From: Yamagishiella unicocca
Taxonomy: Eukaryota; Chlorophyta; Chlorophyceae; Chlamydomonadales; Volvocaceae
Direction: 5' to 3'
Assembly (NCBI GenBank): GCA_003116995.1
Contig: BDSL01000069.1
Location: 248,001 to 312,000, forward strand
Length of the DNA: 64,000 nucleotides
The notes beneath the pieces were generated by a model. That model saw only the letters and a program-made list of their open reading frames with translations, was not told the DNA's origin and made no database searches. Positions within the stretch are counted from its first letter, which is position 1. Each line of letters starts with the position of its first letter. The position numbers and the translations under genes are program-made. Shown piece after piece: positions 55,501 to 64,000 of the stretch.

Positions 55501-56673
55501 GCTCGTGGATCGTCGCACGGCACTTTGCGGACTTTGCGGACTTTGCCCACTTGCGGGTTGCCGCCGCTGGCGGTTGGACCTCGAAGCCGTTTAGCGCGCG
55601 CTTTGAGGTGGCGGCGGCGGCAGTGGCGTCGACGGCAACAAACGCAGCGGCGTGGACGGCGGCGGCGACGGCGCCGCCGCCAGCGGCACTGCCGGCTGCT
55701 GTCGTGCTCTGGTTCCGGAGCTTGACAGTAGCAGCAGCATCTCCGCTTCGTGCGCCGCCACTCTCCAGTTCCGCATGCCCCCTTCCGCTCCTTGGCGGCT
55801 GCCGCACCAGCCCCGCTGTAGCCGCAGCAACCGTTTTTGCAGAGCCCTCGCCACTCGGTCCTAGGCGCCCCTTAGCGGCCGCTGCTGCTGCCAGCGCCGG
55901 CCCTGGTGCCGGTGCTGCTGTAGCGGACGCCGCAGCAGGAGGCGTTGCTGCTGCTGGCGGCGTGGCGCCGGTGCCAGCGGGCAGCACCAGAGCTGTTGGG
56001 CGCAGCACAAGTACGTCAAAGAGGATGAAGCTCCAGAACCCTGGCAGCAGGCGCTCCCCGTGGCGCAGTGCCGCCAGGTCCGCCACCTGGGCGGGATGGC
56101 AGGACGTGTGGTGGAGCTGGATGGATGGTGGGCAGGATAGGTGGTGGGCAGGATAGGTGGTGGGCAGGATGGGTGGGGTGGTGGAGCTGGATGGCATATG
56201 AGTGTCGCGGGTTTTTTTGAGTACGCTTACGGGGCGGGCACAACCTCGTGCTGTGGAATGCACGACCCCATGTCAGCACCGTCAAGGGGCGCGGCCGGGC
56301 CCGGGATGGGCTCGCCTTGCACTGGGGGGTATAAGTCCACCCGTACCTTCCACGAAAAAAGCTGCGCCAGCATCACAGACAGCTCTCGAATCCAATATGG
56401 CTGCCATGGTTGCAGGAAGAGTACGGCAAGCAGGTAGGAGACCACCGTTGCGGAGGCCAGCGCTGACCGCAGCGACCAAGATGGGACGCCGTGGATGAAG
56501 TGACGATATATGCCCCAGTGCACGAGGAAGATCGCAATAGCTGTGGTGAAGCAATGGGCTGTTTCGAGTGGGTGGAAGTCCCAAAGCGAAAGACCGTGCC
56601 ATCGGGTAGGCCCAGGCACCAAGTCCAAGGGTGTAACTAGAAACCAATCCCGACGCAGATATGTGAAGATCAT
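52593..56673 (-). CDS. Wax-synthase-like membrane-bound O-acyltransferase (MBOAT)
   Basis: Probable acyltransferase of the plant wax synthase-like group (MBOAT_2), ER membrane. Seven exons join in phase: 56347-56673, 55266-56086, 54719-54758, 54425-54532, 54074-54186, 53174-53796 and 52593-52882, giving 773 residues. Catalytic landmarks are SPVDFWNNRWHQAFRWWW (462-479), which is the family's conserved motif, and the active-site His at about 664 in MFSAVFHETLLWINFG. Hydrophobic helices occur at residues 35-110, 125-150, 410-430, 433-450, 650-670 and in the last exon. Two long insertions interrupt it: about 200 Ala/Ser-rich residues in exon 2 and about 140 His/Arg/Lys-rich residues in exon 6 just before the catalytic His helix. 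The acceptor at 54534-54533 is the weakest junction. Wax ester, sterol ester or another lipid product cannot be told apart by sequence. Confidence 0.85.
52984..53012 (+). repeat. Dispersed repeat R5, copy 1
   Basis: GGTTTGATAAGAGAATCCGCGA shares TGATAAGAGAATCCGCGA exactly with 60746-60763. Intron between exons 6 and 7 of the MBOAT gene. Confidence 0.7.
54956..55078. repeat. (CTCC)n microsatellite
   Basis: About 120 bases of CCCT/CTCC repeats with a few interruptions lie in the large intron between MBOAT exons 2 and 3. Confidence 0.95.
55088..55170 (-). repeat. Dispersed repeat R2, two copies
   Basis: GCAATGAGACCCGGTTACTC and GTGAGAAGACCCGGCTACAT, 55 bases apart, match R2 in reverse. They adjoin the CTCC microsatellite in the MBOAT intron. 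Confidence 0.7.
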
Positions 56674-57144
56674 CGTACCAAAAGTATCAACTTGAGAGCA
56701 GCATAGTAAGGGTCTGAACGGCAAGCATAGCTCACGTCATGTTGGCGCTTTGGGTGGGTTTTGATACCTCCTGGCCCGCACAGACCCTGTAAACATTCAA
56801 TAATTTACATATGATCTTAATTAACATGCAAATCCGTCAGTGATGCTCTCAGTCGACACACGACAGCCGCCGTATTCCGTGCCTTACAGGTAGTACGTTT
56901 CAGCGAGTTAGGGATTTCATCGCTGCATCCCAAAGCGGCAACTGGTGACAGGGCTCGAGATGGCAGCAACATGCTGGGAGGTCTACTAGGAGCCCTAGCG
57001 AGGCACAGCGCTCGGACGCCAAACAGGGCAGCCTTGCATCCATGGCAATCAGAGAGATGTTGGTAAGCAAAATGACAATGTCGGGGGTGTATCGAAGTTC
57101 CGAACGGTTTTGGTTCCAATTTGAGCGGGAGTGCCGAATAGCCT
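56674..57144. other. Divergent promoter region, MBOAT and exonuclease genes
   Basis: About 470 bases between start codons on opposite strands, AT-richer than the genes. No other feature was recognised. Confidence 0.5.
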
Positions 57145-60100
57145 ATGGCCTTCGTACTAGACTTGATGAAAACAACTGTTCAAATCCTCCACAGTCGCGA
57201 CCATTCCACTAAACGCTCTGCTCTCGCTGTCGCTAGCAGGTCTATTGTGGATCAACAGGCTCACAGTCGGCAGCGCGCCTGTCGCAGCCACAGCCACCAC
57301 GTAAACCACGAGCCAGACGCCAGCGACGCTGCTGCCGCAGCAGCGATGCAGACCAGTCAGTCAACTATTGCTGCTGGTGGCGCGACCGGAAGCGCTAGCA
57401 GCGGCACCCGGGCAGTAGCGCCACGATCCCGAGCGAAGAAGGTCGCACCCGACCCCAACCAGCCCACGCTGCACCAGGTCTTTGCGCGCGCTGCCATCAA
57501 GCCCGCCGCTACTGCCGCCGCTGCCTCTGCTGGTGGTGCCACAGCCTCCGCCTCCGCTGCTGACGCGGCCCCCGCCGCCCCTCTCCTCTCACCCACTGCG
57601 CTGCCGACCTCCACCCGACCGCACCCAGCGCTCTCGTCCCCCCGGGCGCGGGCCCGCACCAGCCAGCCAGCCGCCTCCTCCGCCTCCTCCTCGCAACCCC
57701 CTCCCTGGAGTGTCGAGAAGGAGGTGGTCTTGCTGCGGCGTACGACGCCCCGCGCCGGCAGCACGGCTGGTACGACACTCGTTACAGCCGCCGCCCAGGG
57801 GCCCTATGCAGGGGGTCCGGCCGGCTCAGCAGGTTTCTCCTCCATCCCGTCCCTGCGCGACGCGCAGCTAAGCTCTCGTACCACCGCCGGCGGAGACGGC
57901 GCCAGCGGCGCCGTTACTGCTGGCGCCAGTTGGGGGCTCCAGGGGGGTGCTGGCGACGGCGGCGACGGCGCCGTGTTCATATCCAGTGATGACGATGTGG
58001 TGGTGCTGGCGGAGAGGGTGGCGCGCATAGACCTGGGGGCAGCAGCCGCGTCGGCAGCCACATCCAGACCGGCGGACCGCGCCAAGGCGCCCCCCCTCCC
58101 ACCGGCGTCGGAGGAAGCGGCGGCAGGAGCGGTGGCGTACGTCGGTGTCCATGCCCGGGATCCGGCTCCAGGGGAACCGGCTCCAGGCAATCTTGCTCCA
58201 GGGGATCCGGCTCCAGGGGATCCGGCTCCAGGGGAGCTCCCGCGCCCACGCGTGGAATCCACCGCCAAGGCCGCCAGCAAAGCTGCGCCGGCGGCGTGGA
58301 CTTTGGAGCCGGCCTTGGGTGAAGACTGCGCTGACGATGTCGTACTCGCTGAGCGACCCGCAGCGCGCCGCCGGGGTGCTGCGGCTGCCGCCGCCGCCGC
58401 CGCCTCCTCCGTGGGCTCCGAGACCGTCGACGTCGCGGCAGCCAAGCCCCGGGCCGTCAGGGGTAAGGCCAAGGTCAAGGCGGCGAGGTCGGGGAAGGCT
58501 CCAGGGGGGGCGCTGCTGTGGACGGAGCTCAGTGCCGAGGAGCGGGCGGCGGCGGGGGGAGTCAGCTGGATCAGGTAGGGGCAGGGCAGGGCAGGGCAGG
58601 GCAGCGAAGAAACGTGCTGACGGGCAGGGTGGGGCCCGGTATCCGTATTCGTAACAGCAGCGCCTCCACTGCGAATACTACTAGGAGCAACCGTGTTGCA
58701 TCTCGCGCGAGGTGGCAATCGATGGCCCGCGTGCGTCATGTGGCCTGGGCCATCGCAAAGAATGTGTGCTTGCACCAACCACACCGGCGGACCCATGGGT
58801 CGGCGGCTGTAGGTGGGAGCCCCTGCCGCCGCCTGCGGACGACAGCGGCGGTCCGGCGCCGCTCTACCACATGTTCTCTGTCGATATTGAGACGGTTGAC
58901 TTCATGAGGTGAGTGGCTGGGTCATCGGTCGCTGCCAGGGAAGGGGAGGACGGGGGGTCCTCCGGGGCGAGGGTGCATGTATCCCGCAGCTAAGGTAGGG
59001 ACGAGTGTCAAGGGGTGTGAAGCTTTACCCTGTACGACACTATGACGAGTGTCGTACTACAGGTCGTACCTGCTAAGCGGTGTGTAGCTTTCTTTTTATA
59101 CCCTGTACAACACCATTTTTTGGCTTTGGTCGGGCGTCGTACGGTGCGCAGGGGCACGCAGGCCTTTCCTCGCCCTGACCAGGTGCGGCTGCTGGAGGTG
59201 TCGGCGGTGGACCTGGGGCCGTACGACCAGGCGACAGCTGCGGCCGACCCAGGGGACGGCAGTGAGGACCGCGTGTTCTCCACCCTCGTCAACTGCGGCC
59301 GTTCGTTCAAAAAGGAGAAGACCGTGATGCACAACGGTGGGCGCTTGGCGGGGGTTGGGTAGCGGCGAAATGGGAAGGCGGAGGCAGAGGGATTGGGCGG
59401 GCGGAGGGAGCGAAGTGAAGAGACACAGCCTTGGGCAGTGGTCCGGGCGGATGGCAATGGTCCCTAGCCACACCTCTTCCACGTGCCCTCTTCACCTCCC
59501 AATTACGCTCCCAAGTGCCTCGTGCTGCCAAATGTCTCGTGCTACCGAGTGCCTCGTGCTCCGGCGAGTTGTTGTGTTGACGTTGCTGCTCGCGGCCGGC
59601 CCGCTCCAGGCATCTCCTGGGAGGAGAGCAGCGCCGCCGGAGTGCCGTACACAGCCCAGGCGCTGGAGCGACTGTTCGACTTCATACAGCAGCGCTGCAG
59701 CGCAACCGCAGCGGCGGCGGCGGCGGCAGCGGCGGCTGAAGGCGGGGTTTCGGAGCCGCCCTCCGTGGTTCCGCTGCTGATGGCGCACAACGGCACGGGC
59801 TTCGACTTCCCGGTGCTGCGCTCTGAGTGCGGCCGAGTGGGCGTCGAGTGGCCGCAGGACTGGTGGTGGGTTTCGGAGCCAGCGGGTGGTGGGGTGCGCC
59901 GGAGGGTGGTGGGTTTTGGAGCCGGCGGAGGGTGGGTTTCGGAGCCGACCGTGGTGGCTTTCGGAGCCGGCGTGGCGGGGGCCGCCGGCGGCGGCGCGTG
60001 TGGCTCGGTAAAAGAACCTCGTGAGGGGAACATCTGCGGCGGGGGGCCAGGGTGTGGATGTCCTGGCAGTGGGAAGGGGCAGCCGGGAAGAGGCAGCCAG

Positions 60101-63100
60101 GCAGCCGGCAGGGGCCACATTCTCTACGGAGTAGTTGTGTTAGCTCATAAGGCTCTGCTCACCGGACTCCACTAAGCCTCCTCCCGGTGTTTCCCCTCCC
60201 CTCCCTGCCCCGTCTCTTCAAAGCGTTTCTTCGGCTAGCGTTAAGTTTGTCTCCAGTTTCCGACCACGGGTGCCCTTCCCCCCTCGTCCCCCCCACCTAC
60301 CCTGTGCGCCAGCTACACTCCCCACGTCGAGTAACCGGGTCTTTTCGCAACCAACCCTCGTCACTCCCACCCAGTTCTCCAGCATGCATCTCAAAACTTC
60401 TGTTTCAAACGGTTTTTTCGGACATCCACGGGTTTCCCTCGAGCCCCACGCAGGTCTCTGTCCTCCGTCTCCTATGCCATGTAACCGGATCTCTTCGCAA
60501 CCCCCCTGGAGCTGTCCTCCGTCTCCTATGCCATGTAACCGGGTCTTCTCGCCGCCCTCCCGCGCAGGTACTTCGACACGCTCGTGGCGGCCAAGGTGCT
60601 GTGGGCCAAGGCGGACTGGCCCCGCAAGCCCGCGGGTCAGGCCGAGGCGGCTGGGGTCGCAGAGGAGGCGCCGGAGGACGAGGACGAGGAGGGAGAGGGG
60701 GTGGAGCAGGGTGAGCGGCTGAGCTGGCATGAGGGGCAGGGGGGTTGATAAGAGAATCCGCGAATCCACATGAGCGGCAGGGGGAGCTGGCATGAGGGCC
60801 GACTGGAGAAGCGGGTTGAAGTCCAGGCGAAGGTTCTGGACGTCCCTTCCCTGCAGCACGCACCCTCCCGGGGCAATGTACGGCAGCTGCAGCAGCTCCA
60901 GAACCACTTGTTGAGTTCGCTCCGCACTGCTGCTGTTGTTGATGCCCGTGGTCCCCATGCCCCTGGCGTCGCCCTCATGTCTCCGTTGTTGTGACGCAGG
61001 AGGTGGCGGCAAGCCCTCCCTGTCCATGGACGCACTCAAGCTGTGGGCTGGAGTGAGGAGTCAGGGCAAGGCGCACAGGTGCGCGGGGGGCAGACCTGGG
61101 GGGCAGACCTGGGGGGCAGACCTGGGACACCGACATAAGAGACACAGCGAGGGGAGGTATGAGGCGGGGGGAGATGGCGGGGCGGGGGCGGGGCGGGGGG
61201 GATGGAGGAGAAACCCGAGGACCGACGCAGGAGGAGAAAGGGTGAGCGCGCGGGCAGTAGGGAACAGCCTTGACACCCAAACCTGCCTTGTAGTGTCCCC
61301 TTTGCTGCCTCCAAGCTCCTTCTCCCTCCCCCCTTCCTGTCTTCACCCTTACCTTCCCCCTCCCCCCTTCACGCCCACCCCGGGCCCCGCTTCCCACTTC
61401 CCACCCACCCCCCACCGGTCTTTTATTGTAACCCCCCAGGGCGGAGGTGGACGCTCTGGACCTGGCGGGGGTGTGGCGGATGATGTGGGTGCGCTTCGGG
61501 CGGCCCAGCCTGGGGCACCTGGAGCGACTGAGCAGCCCGCGGGGGGCGACCAAGTCGGCAGCAGGTGCGGGCAGGGGGCGCGGAAACCCGTGGAAACAAC
61601 GGGCGGGGGGCGGGGCGGGGAACAGTGGCAGTGGCTGGTGGAACAGCGATAGTGGCAGTGGCTGGTGGAACAGCGATAGTGGCAGTGGCTGGTGGAACAG
61701 CGATAGTGGCAGTGGCTGGTGGAACAGCGATAGTGGCAGTGGCTGGTGGAACAGCGACAGGGTGTGTGCTGCGGAGTGGCTGCGACCACGGCTGCGGTGT
61801 TGGTCGGCGAGGATGAAGCCCCAGAGACACGAACACCACGTACGCACGGCAAGGGCACCCTCCGCCGCCGGCGGAATCCTTAATCATCGAAAAACAAACA
61901 TACCACGCAGCCGGCACCTCCGCCGCCACCCCAACCTGACGCCCAACTGCCGCCGCCATCCCAACCTGACGCCCAACTGCCGCCGCCGCCACCCCAACCT
62001 GACGCCCAACCGCCGGCCCCCCGCCACCCCCTCCATCGTGCTGCGTCAGGCCCCATGCACCGGCTGGGCCTCGTCAGCCTGGCGGCGCGGGCCGACGGCC
62101 TCGTACGACACATGGAGGCCGCGGTGGCGCCGCTGCTGGCGCCGCCGCCGGCCCGGTCGCCTGCCGTCGGGTCCCAGCCCTGGACCTGGGGGCTGCCGGC
62201 GGCGGCGCCGGCACCCTCCCTGGTGCTCACCCCAGACCAGCTGCGGGAGCTGAGGGAGTCGGGGCGGCTGCACCTGCGCAAAGCGGGGGCCTCGGGGGGC
62301 GGCAGCTTCTGGGTGTTTGACGTGATGAAGGAGCGGCCGGCGGCGGTGGCGGCGTCCATAGGGGCGCCGGCGGCGGATCCGGGGCCGGGGCCGTCGCAGA
62401 CGTCGCCCAGGGGGCAGCCGCCGCAGCCCACCCTGGAGCCGTTCGTGGTGCTGCTGCGGGGTGTCAAGATGCGCTACATGGCGAGGGCCAGGTGCGAGTG
62501 TGGTCCGGGTGGCCGGGGCGGTCGGGCTGTTTAGGGTGGCTGAGCGGCTGAGTGGAGTGGTCCGGATCTGCTGGGGTGTGCGGGCAAGGCGGCACCGGGA
62601 TTTCCTCCCCGATCGGGATCTCCTCCCCGCAGCGCAGTACCGTAGTAGTTGCGCTAATGAGCTCAACCCCCACTGACACCGTGGTGGGGTGCACGCGGCA
62701 CGAAACACAGAGCGCCCCATTGTTCCCCCCCCCCACCCCGCGTCCCCCGCCCCGCCAGCTACGCCTACAAGGACAACCACGCGCCCAAGTGGGACATGGT
62801 GCTCGCGGCTGCGGGGACGGGCAAGGCGGGCAGCGCCGGCGAGGGGGCCGCGGAGGTGGAGGAGGTTTCGGAGCTGGTGAAGCTTCTGGACAGCCTGGCG
62901 AGACAAGTGAGAGGGGGCGCGGGATGGACGGGCGGCCGGCCCCGGCCCCGGCGCATCCCCCCGGGCGCACCTCTGGCCCCCCCCACAAGCACCTCCCCCC
63001 ACCCCGGGTCCCAAAACCCTCCCGCCCCCCCTGCTTCAGGCCGCCGTGCTGGTTCGCGGCGATAGCGCCTCCCAGCTGTACTCCTGCGGCAAGGACGATA

Positions 63101-64000
63101 TCAAGACGAAGAAGACGGTGGGTGGACGGGTGCCGTGCTGGTCACGGGTTTCTCCCCTACCCCGCTACCCCCTTCCGCTGGGCCACAGCTCCCCCTCCCC
63201 TCCGCCCCTCCCTCCTCCTGCCCCCAGGGTGTGTCCGTGCAGCTGCACGCGCAACTGGCCCTGGGCCCCTCGCCTCGACAGCTGCGGTGGGAGCCGCTGG
63301 CCACGCTGGCGACGTACGACAAGAAGGCGTCGTCGTACAAGTCGCTGCAGTGGCCGCCGCTGGAGTCGTACACGCCGCCGGCCGCCGGGCAGGCTGTCGG
63401 TTCGCGGGACGCCGGTGGTGGCGGTGACGGCGGCCAGCGCGGTCTGGACCGGATTAAGGAGGACAACCTCGCGCGAGTGGTGGCGCAGTTGCCGGTGAGG
63501 ACCCGCCTTCCTTCCTGCGGTGTCCGTACCTACCTACCTAACTCGGACGGACGAACGGACGAACGGACGAGCTAACGACCACGTGGCGTCCATAACTGTC
63601 GGTGTTCGCGTGTAGCTCGTGGTATGCTCGTGGACGGGGTGACTGATTGCCTACCGGTGTCCTCCTGTCCACCCGCGCTGCTCTCAGGTCACAGAGTGCT
63701 GTGACCTTGATCCCCCCAGCTTCCATCTCTTTACCACCAGCACCTCCACCAAGGCCCCCTTACACGTGTTCCACGCTCCGTCCCCTATGTCGTGTAACCG
63801 GGTCTCTCGTCCCGCCCCCCCCCCACACCATAACTTCTGTTTTAAACGTTTTTTCGGACATCCACGGGTTTCCCTCGAACCCCCCACACCATTATACCCA
63901 TGTCAAGTAACCGTCTTCTGTGCCATCCCCCTCTGCGGGAGCCCCTTGTCTGCGGCCTCCGAGCAGGACGTGAAGAGCCCCGAGGTGCTGGACGTGGCGG
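57145..64000 (+). CDS. DEDDh 3'-5' exonuclease-like protein with long disordered N-terminus (partial, right edge)
   Basis: Exons in phase: 57145-58574, 58813-58908, 59152-59336, 59610-59865, 60568-60710, 61000-61078, 61440-61564, 62050-62491, 62759-62906, 63040-63117, 63228-63494 and 63967 onwards; over 1,090 residues are visible. Residues 1-476 are Ala/Pro/Ser-rich with no fold, including a PAPG repeat. The RNase T/DnaQ-like domain spans about 495-745: Exo I FSVDIETVDF (D501, E503), HNGI after the second strand, Exo II LMAHNGTGFDFPVL (D about 636), WYFDTLVAAKVLW, and Exo III HRAEVDALDLAGVW (H729, D about 734). All four acidic residues and the His are present, so activity is expected. Residues 750 onwards contain PSLVLTPDQLRELRESGRL, WDMVLAAAGTG and CGKDDIKTKK and match nothing I recognise. 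The donor of exon 4 could be 59862 or 59865. Substrate unknown. Confidence 0.8.
58151..58237. repeat. 15-bp coding tandem repeat
   Basis: Six units of GATCCGGCTCCAGGG-type sequence in exon 1 of the exonuclease gene encode a pentapeptide repeat, (D/E/N)-P/L-A-P-G. The frame is kept throughout. Confidence 0.9.
60314..60562 (+). repeat. R2-R1-R2-R2 repeat cluster
   Basis: R2 at 60314-60345 (GTCGAGTAACCGGGTCTTTT), R1 at 60367-60446 (CCCAGTTCTCCAGCATGCAT to TCCACGGGTTTCCCTCGAGC), then two R2 copies at 60452-60500 and 60507-60555 that share CTGTCCTCCGTCTCCTATGC. It fills the end of intron 4 of the exonuclease gene up to the acceptor. Confidence 0.8.
60721..60798 (+). mobile_element. R5-containing insert bracketed by 15-bp direct repeats
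   Basis: GAGCTGGCATGAGGG occurs at 60721-60735 and again at 60784-60798. The 48 bases between include TGATAAGAGAATCCGCGA, which is also found at 52984-53012. It lies just after the donor of exon 5 of the exonuclease gene. The pattern fits a small insertion with target-site duplication. Confidence 0.5.
61622..61762. repeat. 27-bp tandem repeat, 5 copies
   Basis: Five nearly perfect 27-base units, AGTGGCAGTGGCTGGTGGAA followed by CAGCGAT, in the intron after 61564. The repeat happens to be open in one frame but is excluded by the phase of the flanking exons. Confidence 0.95.
61917..62012. repeat. 30-bp tandem repeat, about 3 copies
   Basis: Units of CCCAACCTGACGCCCAACTG plus CCGCCGCCA in the same intron, ending about 40 bases before the acceptor at 62048-62049. 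Confidence 0.85.
63768..63922 (+). repeat. R2-R1-R2 repeat cluster
   Basis: R2 at 63768-63808 (TATGTCGTGTAACCGGGTCT), partial R1 at 63832-63884 (TTTTTTCGGACATCCACGGG), R2 at 63895-63922 (CATGTCAAGTAACCGTCTTC). Same order and orientation as the cluster at 60314-60562, in a later intron of the same gene. Confidence 0.75.

Noticed and set aside
61447..62253. 268-codon ORF with WWNSD repeats
   Set aside because: The repeat portion is a 27-bp minisatellite in an intron. The next exon must start at 62050 in a different frame to keep phase.

Overview
The window is nuclear DNA from a green alga, most likely a volvocine member of the Chlamydomonadales. The signs are high GC, many short exons with GT-AG introns and GC-rich third codon positions, intronic minisatellites, long alanine/glycine-rich linkers inside otherwise conserved proteins, and plant-type gene families (folylpolyglutamate synthase, a sucrose-phosphatase-like enzyme, PEX4, imidazoleglycerol-phosphate dehydratase). 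No rRNA, convincing tRNA, CRISPR array or prokaryotic operon was found. Exon models were built by hand from splice sites, reading phase and family conservation. Almost all join in phase exactly.

Layout, left to right: seryl-tRNA synthetase (-, C-terminal part beyond the left edge); GT77-like nucleotide-sugar transferase (+); equilibrative nucleoside transporter (+); folylpolyglutamate synthase (-); METTL2-type tRNA methyltransferase fused to a second methyltransferase-like domain (+); secreted protein with a P/Homo B-like domain (-); sucrose-phosphatase-like HAD enzyme with an N-terminal CBM25-like starch-binding module (+); intronless imidazoleglycerol-phosphate dehydratase (-); PEX4 peroxisomal ubiquitin-conjugating enzyme (+); PAP2/lipid phosphate phosphatase (-); UPF0060/YnfA small membrane protein (+); wax-synthase-like MBOAT acyltransferase (-); DEDDh exonuclease-like protein (+, running off the right edge).

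The genes are unrelated housekeeping and metabolic functions and do not form a pathway. What stands out is the architecture. Eleven of twelve neighbouring pairs lie on opposite strands, so intergenic spaces alternate between shared 5' (divergent) and shared 3' (convergent) regions. The introns carry many tandem repeats with units near 25-28 bp. They also carry several previously unnamed families of short (about 30-130 bp) dispersed repeats, two of which have a copy bracketed by 15-17 bp direct repeats that look like target-site duplications. Three predicted proteins have unusual domain combinations.
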